From assembly GCA_028641055.1 (NCBI GenBank), contig CM054062.1, forward strand, positions 236,294,376 through 236,358,375: a stretch of 64,000 nt of DNA, read 5' to 3'. The notes beneath the pieces are model-generated. The model saw only the letters and a list, made by a program, of their open reading frames with translations, searched no databases and was not told the DNA's origin. Source of the DNA: Alopecurus myosuroides (taxonomy: Eukaryota > Streptophyta > Magnoliopsida > Poales > Poaceae). Below, in pieces: positions 47,060-56,319 of the stretch. Within the stretch, counting starts at the first letter, position 1, and each line of letters starts with the position of its first letter. A program made the translations under genes and the position numbers.

Positions 47060-47460
47060 TATATATCAGTTACTTAGTTGTTGTCTTTGACGATTGCAAT
47101 CGGAATAAAAGTGGCTTTTACCACGCCCGGTACTCGTATTAGGACATTTCTCTGTGGCTAAAACATTTATTACCCGAACCAGCTCTTTAACGAGTAACCG
47201 TGGTCTCGATCAACTGCTGACCCGCGTCCTTGACCCATTCTTCTTCCATTCGTTGCTCATGGCTTTCCATCCATTCCGCGAGGCCACAGCTACATTAGGA
47301 TATGTACAATGGAGGCAGTGGTATGGTACTGCCCGATGATTTGAGATAAAAATAAATGGAGCAGCTGCTGGATGACACAAATTTCCAACGGTGGCAGCAC
47401 CTATTGGACCCACTGTTTCAGCTTTTCCTCAATTTTCTAATTTAGCTGCATGCGTTGGTT
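47060..47460. other. Unassigned intergenic sequence
   Basis: About 400 bp between the Stowaway MITE and the retroposon TSD. No coding frame or repeat structure was recognised. Confidence 0.4.
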
Positions 47461-48236
47461 CTCTCTTGTTTAATTTTTTTCTGAAACGGGAACAATGTCC
47501 CGGCCTCTGCATCAAATTGATGCACACAGCCGGTTTTTCATTAATATAAGAATCAAAGAAGTACAAATTAAACAGACCTGAGGCCGCATGCCTCGCAATA
47601 ACACCTCCCCGAGACTACCTCTAAACTAATGGCAAAAGATAAAAACAAAGATACATACACAACTTCTAGACGAAGCCTTCAAGAAGGAAAAGCCACACGT
47701 GCGCCGATGATGGCGAGTTCGATCAAAGACCGAACTCGGGATTTTCATCCCTAAAGTCAAACTTCGAACCATCACCTTCAGCAAGGTAACGACGCAAGCG
47801 CGTGTCAACTTCGCCCGAGATGTTTCCACCGAAGTGTGTAAACTCGATACCAAATCTTCTACCATCACCACCTCTCCGGCCAACGAATAGCCAGATACCA
47901 CTGGAGGAGAAACTGGAGGCCGATGACGTCATACCGCTCAGCCTCTAGCCGTTGTCACACCACCTTCTATCAACAACAGCAGGCATGACTTGACACCGCG
48001 GAGAAAAGTCGTGCGTAGCACCTGCCAGGATCAGGCATATTGCCACCACCGGCCAGGCATGACTTGACAGCTCCTCTGAAGTCGTCGTGCGTAGCACCTA
48101 GTGCGTCGAATAGAACCCTGTCTCGAAATGGAGGGGGCGTCCCATACCACCGCCAGCCTCAGAACTCTGCAACCACAGAAGAGAACGTCCCATACCGCCA
48201 TCGACTGTGACTTACGAAGTCAGAGACCATCACCAT

Positions 48237-48788
48237 TGTCGGATATATACCAAATAGGGGTATAGAAGATGGTAGGCCAAGTGCCGGATTACCAGGGTGG
48301 CCTAAGTGGTAGTGGGCTTAGGTCCATTAGGCGGCCCAGTAATCCGACGCGCAGAAGCCGGATTCTAGAAGAACCCGGATCACAGCCCATGTGATCTGGC
48401 TTGGAGAAGAAGACGGATTCCTTGCTTTCCAAGTTACAAGTTACCGTAGTTTTCTAGGTTTCCTATTCTGTAAGCCCTAATCCGACTGTTATATAAAGCC
48501 GGACGGGAGATAAACAAAACAACCAACAAACAGAGAAGCTCTACGCCAACTCGCCGAGAAGCTCATCCTCGTCGAGTAGCTTAGATCTAAACCCTCACAT
48601 TGTAACCCTGTTTACGGGCTTTAGTCCCAATTAGTGAGAAGTGCAGGAGTAGGCACGTCGTACTGTCGCGACGTACCGAACCTGGGTAAAATCCTGTGTT
48701 ATGTGTTATTACGCTATCCCGTTACCCCACGTCTCTACCGTAGTCTCATGGCACCCCCGTCTATGAAAACTACTACGATGTCTCGATA
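48237..48788 (+). repeat. 5' LTR of Tat element
   Basis: 552 bp, starts TGTCGG and ends TA instead of the CA of the other copy. TATA box TTATATAAAGCCGG at about 48489-48502. Confidence 0.95.
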
Positions 48789-48789
48789 G

Positions 48790-51700
48790 TTGGCGCCCAC
48801 CGTGAGGCAAACAACGTCAGGCGTAAGATTCCGATCTGGGATACTTGGCGGAATCGGAAGATCAATCACTGTCGGAAGCTTGGAGTTCGACAACGACGTC
48901 GGGCGCTTCCTCGACAACGGATCCTACATACCGGCGCAAAACCACCTGGTAAGTGCCTGCGTGTTACCGATAGGATCTGCTAACATCTTTATCGGGCTAA
49001 CTGCAGAAGCAATGGGGTTTTGCGGTGGAAGCAAATTTATCCCACCCGCCCTATACCCAGTCGAAGATGACTACGATGCCGGATTCTGCTCAGATCGCCG
49101 ACAAAAAAGTGATACACACTTTATCGGCATGGTGCAATCCGAAATCGCCGAAAACACGGATGACAGAAATCCCGTGCAAGAGGCAGACAACAACGCACCC
49201 GTCATGGAGACGGAAGACCAAACACCCGTCACAGAGGCGGAAGATCCGACATCCGTCAACAAGACGATGAACTCGGAAGCAGAATTCGTGCTTGCCGCCA
49301 TTGAGGCAAGGTTGGAGTCGGAAACCGGATCGGATAACTTCGACTCCGAAGATGAAGATGAGGACGCCTTCGTAAGAAAGGTTAAGTCCTTTCAAGAGGG
49401 ATTCCATGAAGTTCTAATGGCGAAACCGGCTGATACCACGGACGCCGGCAGCCAGGAAAGCCCTAAAACCCCTCCGCCAGAGGAAGAGAGAGAAGACGGA
49501 GAAACTTCTCCGATATTCCCCAGTGTCAAGGAGATGACAGAAGATGAGCCTGTCAAAAAACCTCCCTCTTCCAAGAAAAAGCACCGTGCTGCTAAAAAAC
49601 TCCAATACAAAATCCGGAAGAAAAAATCAGCTGATCTCGCTGATGAAAACCTGGAAGTTGGAGATGTTAGCGGAACAAAGCCTGCGGAGAAGAAATCCAA
49701 AGAAATCACTGCTCCGCCAATGACGGAACAGGAAGAGCAAGAGCTATTGCAAACACCAGTGGGACCAGACGAACCCCCTGAGATGCTGGAAGCCAGGAGA
49801 CAAGCTTTCCAACGGCAACAGCAACATCTACTCAGATCTCGGCAACATTTCCAACAAACCCATAATGACATCAAGGTCATGAAGGAAGAAATAGAGGAGT
49901 ACGAGAGAAAGAATAGATCCTTGTTAAAACCTACTAGGTTACCCGGAATCGCAAGACCGGAAGAACTGCCGCCAAAAGAAAGGTTCCATAACCCGTCTTG
50001 GCAAAAGCACGTAAACGGCAAAGATGCCAAGGGCGAACCAATATACAAGACCGCAGCAGAAAACGCGGAAGCAGCGTTCGCGATTCTTAACAACGATCTG
50101 TATTCCAACGGGGAAAAACTCCAAGGGGTGTATGCTTTCCTAGGAAAAGCACTGCAACAACAACAGCGCGCTCAAGAGCGATCAGGGAGGCTGCATGATA
50201 ACTCCGCCCTATGCAAGACAGCTACTTGCGCTGCTGGAGCACCTGGATCGGAAGAACCTGGGGATTCAGACAACTCAAAAGATAAAAAAGAGGATCCGAG
50301 AAAGGACAAGAAAAACCCCGACAACCGGGATGCAGCGTCTAGGACCGGATCCCATCTCCCCAAAGATGGGTATAAACCCCATGATCGGGAAGACAAACAC
50401 CGGAAGGACGGCAAAATAATGCCACCTCCGAGAAGCCCAGCTGAGAAAGCTGGAAGATGCGATATACCTCACAGGCGTGAGAGATCCCGGACACCGCCTA
50501 AGGACAAAGAAAGGCACAGGAGTAGAACTCCGCCTAATCCAAAAGGGCGTGAACACGGAAGAGATAGAAACAATCCCGGAAAAGCGCGTTCGCGCAACAA
50601 TGGAAGAGAAAGGAGCAGATCCCCTTCCGTCCATTCAGCCGGAAGATATTCTGCACACATTGACAGAGCAGAAAAAGATGATCTATACTTTGGTCCTAAA
50701 TGTTTTACCGACAGGATCCGAAGAATAACGCTGCATTCTGGCTTTGCCAAGGTTGGTCCAACGTACCAGAAATACACCGGCAGCACAAACCCAGATACCT
50801 GGCTCTCGGATTACTATACAGCCGTCCAGATCAACAATGGGACAGACTTGGAAGCTGTCAAGTTTCTTCCCCTAATGGTGCTGGACGGAGCCAGAGATTG
50901 GATCAATGGATTACCGTCACGAACAGTCGACAGCTGGGACGATATGGCTAGAGTATTTACTCAGCATTTCCGGGGAACATACAAACGCCCGAATAGCATC
51001 AACCAGCTAAACCGTTGCACGCAATTTGAGGATGAACCATACGTGGATTTCATCTCCAGATGGACAGCAATGAAGAATAGTTGCTCTGGAGTAACTGACG
51101 TACAAGCAATGCATGCTTTCGTCAATGGCCTAAAACCCGGACTCGTACCGTTCATGGTTGGTTCCAAAAAGCACAAGGATCTCGGATCCATGCTTACAAC
51201 CGCCAATGAGCATGCCGCAGCCGAGGATGACATCAGAGCAAGAGGAGGCAATATTGAATCATTGATACTTGCCAAGAAAGCCCCTCGTTCTGACAAAAAA
51301 GCCACTCCAGAAACAACGACGAAGCCCAAAGAGGTGAACATAGCCTTTGGAGGAGAAAAGGGAAACAAGTGGAAAGGACGCAACCCAGATCCAATCAACT
51401 ACACTCCAGAGGAGTGGGAAAGGATTAAGTCGGAACCTTGCGTTCACCACTCGCAATTTGGGAAACCCACCCATACAAACGCGCAATGCCGGCTGAATAA
51501 GCACATGAAAGGCAGTGCAGGAGCCGGAGGCAAGGGGAAGGGTTCCAAAAGGAAACCCGCCAAACAAAAACCAGAAGCTGATAAAGAAGACAGTGAATCG
51601 GACACTGACGAAAAAATCCAGGAACAACAGCGTAAAGGCGAACCCAAGTTTCCGAGAGTTGATGGAGAAGCAATGCTAACTTTCTTAGCAACCCCGTCAG

Positions 51701-52464
51701 CAAAGGTGGCAAAAAGAACACTTCGAGAAATAAACGCGGTTGTTCCGGCAACCCCGAAATTCTTGAAGTACTCCAACACACCGATAATCTGGGATCAGTC
51801 TGATCATCCCGGAAATATCCCTGAACCCGGCACACAAGCTCTTGTTGTAAGCCCTATTGTTCAAAATACTAGGCTAAGAAGAGTGCTGATGGATGGAGGA
51901 TCCAGCATTAATATAATGTACCTGGATACATTGAAGCATCTGAACATTTCCGAGTCTCAGCTCAACTACAGCAACATACGCGTCCATGGTATCGTCCCTG
52001 GCAGGCAAGCACGATCCCTAGGAGAAATTTCCCTAGATGTCACCTTCGGAGATAAAGATCACTTCCGGCAGGAAAAAGTATCCTTCGAAGTAGTGCCGTT
52101 CGAAAGCGTGTATCACGCAATACTCGGACGTCCAGCTTTCGCCAAATTCATGGCAAGATCCTGTTATATTTATAACAAGCTGAAGATGCCAGGACCCAAA
52201 GGAGGAGTAATCACTATAGCTGGTGATTTCAAGCTGGCAAATGAGTTGGAGAAAGAAAACGCCCTTTGCGCTCAGAGAGTTATAGCAAAGGAAGAACTGA
52301 AGGAATTAGCCAAGGAGGTATCGCCGTCAGAAATGCCGGCAGGAAAAGAAACTCGGAAGCCAACAGACAGCTTCAAGGCATCCGAGAATACAAGACAGGT
52401 AATTCTAGATCCCAAAGATCCGACAAAATTTGTCGCCGTAGGGACTGGGATGACTGACAAATAG
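48790..52464 (+). CDS. Tat gag and aspartic protease
   Basis: A 1225-codon open frame; the first internal ATG is at 49012, but the frame is also open upstream into the LTR (ATG 48748) save for TAG 48787-48789. Residues about 100-600 are charged and low-complexity (acidic tracts, then RS/RD-rich GRERSRSP). The Retrotrans_gag core is at about 660-800 (DTWLSDYYTAVQ, EPYVDFISRWTAMK). A knuckle-like Cys/His segment (CVHHSQFGKPTHTNAQC) follows near 880. Protease near 1035 has VLMDGGSSINIMY and HAILGRPAF. The frame ends at TAG 52462-52464, exactly in frame with pol, so pol would need read-through or a sense base in an active copy. Confidence 0.9.
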   Translation: MAPTVRQTTSGVRFRSGILGGIGRSITVGSLEFDNDVGRFLDNGSYIPAQNHLVSACVLPIGSANIFIGLTAEAMGFCGGSKFIPPALYPVEDDYDAGFCSDRRQKSDTHFIGMVQSEIAENTDDRNPVQEADNNAPVMETEDQTPVTEAEDPTSVNKTMNSEAEFVLAAIEARLESETGSDNFDSEDEDEDAFVRKVKSFQEGFHEVLMAKPADTTDAGSQESPKTPPPEEEREDGETSPIFPSVKEMTEDEPVKKPPSSKKKHRAAKKLQYKIRKKKSADLADENLEVGDVSGTKPAEKKSKEITAPPMTEQEEQELLQTPVGPDEPPEMLEARRQAFQRQQQHLLRSRQHFQQTHNDIKVMKEEIEEYERKNRSLLKPTRLPGIARPEELPPKERFHNPSWQKHVNGKDAKGEPIYKTAAENAEAAFAILNNDLYSNGEKLQGVYAFLGKALQQQQRAQERSGRLHDNSALCKTATCAAGAPGSEEPGDSDNSKDKKEDPRKDKKNPDNRDAASRTGSHLPKDGYKPHDREDKHRKDGKIMPPPRSPAEKAGRCDIPHRRERSRTPPKDKERHRSRTPPNPKGREHGRDRNNPGKARSRNNGRERSRSPSVHSAGRYSAHIDRAEKDDLYFGPKCFTDRIRRITLHSGFAKVGPTYQKYTGSTNPDTWLSDYYTAVQINNGTDLEAVKFLPLMVLDGARDWINGLPSRTVDSWDDMARVFTQHFRGTYKRPNSINQLNRCTQFEDEPYVDFISRWTAMKNSCSGVTDVQAMHAFVNGLKPGLVPFMVGSKKHKDLGSMLTTANEHAAAEDDIRARGGNIESLILAKKAPRSDKKATPETTTKPKEVNIAFGGEKGNKWKGRNPDPINYTPEEWERIKSEPCVHHSQFGKPTHTNAQCRLNKHMKGSAGAGGKGKGSKRKPAKQKPEADKEDSESDTDEKIQEQQRKGEPKFPRVDGEAMLTFLATPSAKVAKRTLREINAVVPATPKFLKYSNTPIIWDQSDHPGNIPEPGTQALVVSPIVQNTRLRRVLMDGGSSINIMYLDTLKHLNISESQLNYSNIRVHGIVPGRQARSLGEISLDVTFGDKDHFRQEKVSFEVVPFESVYHAILGRPAFAKFMARSCYIYNKLKMPGPKGGVITIAGDFKLANELEKENALCAQRVIAKEELKELAKEVSPSEMPAGKETRKPTDSFKASENTRQVILDPKDPTKFVAVGTGMTDK

Positions 52465-52527
52465 GAAGGCGAGCTCATCAAGTTCCCCCGTGAGAACTGG
52501 GATATTTTTGCCTGGTGTCCAGCTGAC

Positions 52528-55500
52528 ATGACAGGTGTACCCAGGGAACTTGCTGAGCACCAACTTAAGGTTATTTCTGGATCAAAACCCGTCAAACAAG
52601 GTCTCCGTCGATTTGACGGAAGAAGACGGAAGGCTATTGGCAAGGAAATTATCCGGCTTTTAGCAGCGGATTTCATCAAGGAAGTGATCCATACTGACTG
52701 GCCCGCAAATCCGGTATTAGTACCGAAGAAAGACACTACTGCTCTTAGAATGTGTATAGATTACACAGGCTTGAACAAATTGTGTCCGAAAGATAGGTTC
52801 GCATTACCGCGAATCGATCAAATAATAGATGCCACTGCAGGCTCTGAGCTTTTGTGCTTTTTGGATGCATACTCCGGGTATCACCAAATACGCATGAAAA
52901 AGGAAGATCAAATTAAGACTTCTTTCATAACCCCATACGGGACGTATTATTACGTAACCATGCCGTTTGGCCTGAAGAACGCAGGTGCAACCTACCAGCG
53001 TTGCATGCAACATTGTTTGCATAGTCAGATTGGAAAAAATGTCCATGTTTATGTGGACGATATTGCTGTCGTAACCAAGGAAAAAGATACACTCCTTGAG
53101 GATTTGCGAGAAACTTTCGAAAACTTACGCACCTACAAGAGGAAGTTGAATCCATCTAAGTGCGTATTCGGGGTTCCCTCAGGAAAACTTCTGGGTTTCA
53201 TCGTTTCTCACAGAGGAATAGAAGTTAACCCGGAAAAGATCAAGGCAATCTTGAACATCACAAAACCTACCTGCGTCAAAGATGTCCAAAGATTGACGGG
53301 TTCCGCAGCTGCCGTTAGTAGATTTATTAGTCGGCTGGGGGATAAAGCATTACCACTCTACAAGCTGCTGAAAAAATCCGACAAGTTCGAATGGACAGAA
53401 GAGGCCGATGCGGCGCTGACTCAGTTGAAGGAAACCTTGATGAAAGCTCCGATTTTGGCATCCCCAAAAGACGAAGAGCCCATGTTATTGTACCTTACGG
53501 CTACAAATCGGGTTATTAGTGCGGTAATCGATGTGGAACGGTTAAAGGAAGAACAAAGCATACCAGACCAACATCCGGTATATTACATAAGCGAAGTTTT
53601 TTCTGAGTCAAAACAAAGGTACCCACATTACCAGAAACTGGCGTATGGTGTATTTTTCGCATCTAGAAAACTACGCCATTACTTCCAAGGGCATTCCATA
53701 ACAGTGGTTAGTAAAGCAGCACTAGGAGACATTATAAACAATGCAGAGGCAACCGGCCGAGTAGCCAAATGGGGCATTGAGCTGGCAGCCTTCGACATTA
53801 AGTACCAGCCATGGACGGCCATAAAATCCCAGGTTTTGGCAGATTTCGTTGCCGACTGGACAGAAGCAATGGAAAAAACACCAATGCCGGAGTCCGAGTA
53901 CTGGATCATGCACTTTGACGGATCAAAGATGAAGGAAGGAGCTGGGGCTGGCGTAGTTTTAAAATCTCCTAAGGGAGACACAATGGAGTACGTGTTGCAA
54001 ATACACTTCAACGCTAGTAATAACGTGGCAGAATACGAAGCTCTGCTTCACGGCTTGCATATCGCAAAAGAAATAGGAGTGAAGCGCATCCTGTGCTATG
54101 GCGACTCGGATTTGGTGCAGCATCAGCTCAACCAAACCTGGGACGCAAAAAGCCCTATAATGGCCGAATATCGGAGAACGGTAGACGAGTTCGCCATCTG
54201 TTTCTTTGGATTCGAGGTCCTTCACATCAAAAGGGAGGAAAACTGGAACGCGGATGCGCTAGCCCGCATGGGATCAGAAAGGGTAAAAACCTTACCGCCA
54301 GGAGTATTCGTTCAACACTTACATGAGACATCCATAAAAGGTGGAGACGTTGATTACCCTCTGGCGTCTGAATCGATTGAAGTCATGGTCGCTAAACCGG
54401 ACTGGACAATTCCGTACTTAAACTTCTTAGTCAATCAGAAGTACCCGAAAGGAGCAGACGAAGTCTTGCAAAGACAAATACAGCGTCGATGCAAAGGATA
54501 CATAGTAATTGACGGCTGCTTATATAAACGCAGTATTTCTGGAATTTTTCAGCGGTGCATCTCACCAGAAGAAGGAAGAGAAATACTGGAAGAAATCCAT
54601 GCCGGCGATTGCGGACATCATGCTCAATCAAAAAGCATAGTCAAAAAAGCATTCCGCGCGGGTTTTTTCTGGCTAACAGCCAAGACAGATGCCGAGCATA
54701 TAGTTAACACATGTGCAGGATGTCAATATTACGCTAAGCAGACCAATTTGCCGGCCCAAGCACTTAAAACTATCCCCATTACGTGGCCGTTTGCGGTCTG
54801 GAGGCTAGATATGATGAGACCGTTCAAAACCGCAAGATGTGGACTTACTCATTTGCTAGTAGCAGTGGATAAGTACACCAAATGGGTGGAGGCCAAACCC
54901 ATCAAAAAGCTGGATGGTTCAACTGCTAGAAATTTCATCATCGACTTGGTGATGAGATACGGTGTGCCACACAGCATAATAACCGACAACGGGACAAATT
55001 TCTCCATCGGAGAGTTGGCAAGATATTGCCGACAAACGGGAATTCGCCTAGATCTAGCATCTGTGGCACACCCGCAATCCAATGGACAGGTTGAGCGAAT
55101 GAATAGCTCAATCCTGCAAGGAATACGCCCAAGACTCGAAACTCCTCTTCACAGAGCGGCCGGAGCATGGGTAGAAGAGTTACCTTCCGTGATTTGGAGT
55201 ATAAGAACGACGCCAAATAGGTCAACCGGGCAAACCCCATTTTTCCTAGTTTACGGCGCGGAAGCTATTCTCCCAACAGATATGATCCATGATAGCCCAA
55301 GAGTGCAAGATTTTGACGAATTAGACGCCAAAGAGGCACGACAGAATGCCGTTGATCTCCTAGAAGAGGAACGAGAGCTTGTGCTTCAAAGATCCGCCAT
55401 TTACCAGCAGGGTTTGAGACGTTACCATAGTCGGAAAATCAGGCATCGCTCTTTTAAAGAAGGTGACCTAGTGCTGAGGTTGGTGCAGCAAAGGAAGCAC

Positions 55501-55698
55501 AAATTAGCCCCAGTATGGGAAGGGCCATTTGTCATAAGTAAAGCCATGAAAAATGGATCATACTATCTTGTTGACATTCGAGATACGGAAGACGATCCCG
55601 AGAAACCGAATCGCAAAAGAAAGAGAAAGATAGATGATGAGCTAGGAGAGACAAAGAGACCTTGGAGCATCCAGCAGTTACGTCCCTTCTATACTTAG
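52528..55698 (+). CDS. Tat pol: RT, two RNase H domains, integrase
   Basis: 1056 codons, open throughout and in the same frame as gag-protease (recognisable coding resumes directly after TAG 52464 as EGELIKFPRENWDIFAW). RT: LRMCIDYTGLNKLCPKD, PFGLKNAGATYQR and VYVDDIAVV (near 53050). Gypsy-type RNase H (about 325-400) is degenerate, with TATNRVISAV where a catalytic Asp is usual. Archaeal-type RNase H (about 465-585): MHFDGSKMKEGAGAG, EYEALLHGL, CYGDSDLV, WNADALARM. Integrase: HHCC zinc finger (about 690-735), then LDMM, TDNGTNF and the Glu of NGQVERMN. The C-terminal basic tail is RKRKRKIDDE. All of the main catalytic motifs remain. Confidence 0.95.
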   Translation: MTGVPRELAEHQLKVISGSKPVKQGLRRFDGRRRKAIGKEIIRLLAADFIKEVIHTDWPANPVLVPKKDTTALRMCIDYTGLNKLCPKDRFALPRIDQIIDATAGSELLCFLDAYSGYHQIRMKKEDQIKTSFITPYGTYYYVTMPFGLKNAGATYQRCMQHCLHSQIGKNVHVYVDDIAVVTKEKDTLLEDLRETFENLRTYKRKLNPSKCVFGVPSGKLLGFIVSHRGIEVNPEKIKAILNITKPTCVKDVQRLTGSAAAVSRFISRLGDKALPLYKLLKKSDKFEWTEEADAALTQLKETLMKAPILASPKDEEPMLLYLTATNRVISAVIDVERLKEEQSIPDQHPVYYISEVFSESKQRYPHYQKLAYGVFFASRKLRHYFQGHSITVVSKAALGDIINNAEATGRVAKWGIELAAFDIKYQPWTAIKSQVLADFVADWTEAMEKTPMPESEYWIMHFDGSKMKEGAGAGVVLKSPKGDTMEYVLQIHFNASNNVAEYEALLHGLHIAKEIGVKRILCYGDSDLVQHQLNQTWDAKSPIMAEYRRTVDEFAICFFGFEVLHIKREENWNADALARMGSERVKTLPPGVFVQHLHETSIKGGDVDYPLASESIEVMVAKPDWTIPYLNFLVNQKYPKGADEVLQRQIQRRCKGYIVIDGCLYKRSISGIFQRCISPEEGREILEEIHAGDCGHHAQSKSIVKKAFRAGFFWLTAKTDAEHIVNTCAGCQYYAKQTNLPAQALKTIPITWPFAVWRLDMMRPFKTARCGLTHLLVAVDKYTKWVEAKPIKKLDGSTARNFIIDLVMRYGVPHSIITDNGTNFSIGELARYCRQTGIRLDLASVAHPQSNGQVERMNSSILQGIRPRLETPLHRAAGAWVEELPSVIWSIRTTPNRSTGQTPFFLVYGAEAILPTDMIHDSPRVQDFDELDAKEARQNAVDLLEEERELVLQRSAIYQQGLRRYHSRKIRHRSFKEGDLVLRLVQQRKHKLAPVWEGPFVISKAMKNGSYYLVDIRDTEDDPEKPNRKRKRKIDDELGETKRPWSIQQLRPFYT

Positions 55699-56319
55699 TT
55701 CAATATCTATGTAAACATCTTTTAAGATCATGAAATAAAGTCATTGGAATTCTGATATCCATGTTTTTTACAAGTTCATTATAGTAAAAGCATGTTTCCA
55801 CCTTTTCTATTTCCCAATGATCTTACAAAATACTCAATGTTAACCCGAATTGTGCCTGCGTGCTCGGCGTTAAAAAACTGAATGATTTCAGCCTGTTAAT
55901 GGCTAAAGGAAACTCGGATTGTGCCTGCGTGCCCAAGTTTCAAGAAAGTTCCTTACAAATCTTTAAGCATTACCTGATCGAATATATGTTGGGTCACTGG
56001 ATCTGGTTAGTACAAATGCCTTTAGTATGGTCCATGTTTCCGAGTTTTAACTGATTGGTTATACCCAGTTACTCGTCATGACGATCATAATGCTATCAAG
56101 TCATTTCAAACACTAAAGACAGTCAAAACACATATGCCAGAGAACTTAGTAGATAAAGGAGCAATTCAACCCGACAAACTTGCAAGGAATTTCATAATTC
56201 AAAGCTGCAAAAGGCGGAGTTCTTGTTTCGACAAATGAAATAGAAGCGTTACAGTATGAATTACAGTGTAAATAGCGCTCCTATTATACAAATCCATCAT
56301 CCAGGTTAAAGGCAGTCCT
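55699..56319. other. Spacer between Tat pol and antisense gene
   Basis: About 620 bp, AT-rich, no coding. It holds a direct repeat of ttgtgcctgcgtgc at about 55850 and 55919. Convergent transcripts (sense pol, antisense gene) would both end here. Confidence 0.5.

Noticed and set aside
49392..50108. 238-codon minus-strand frame under the Tat gag
   Set aside because: Ser/Gly/Cys-rich shadow of the acidic, charged gag region. It has no splice logic or TATA, unlike the antisense gene at 56320-59259.
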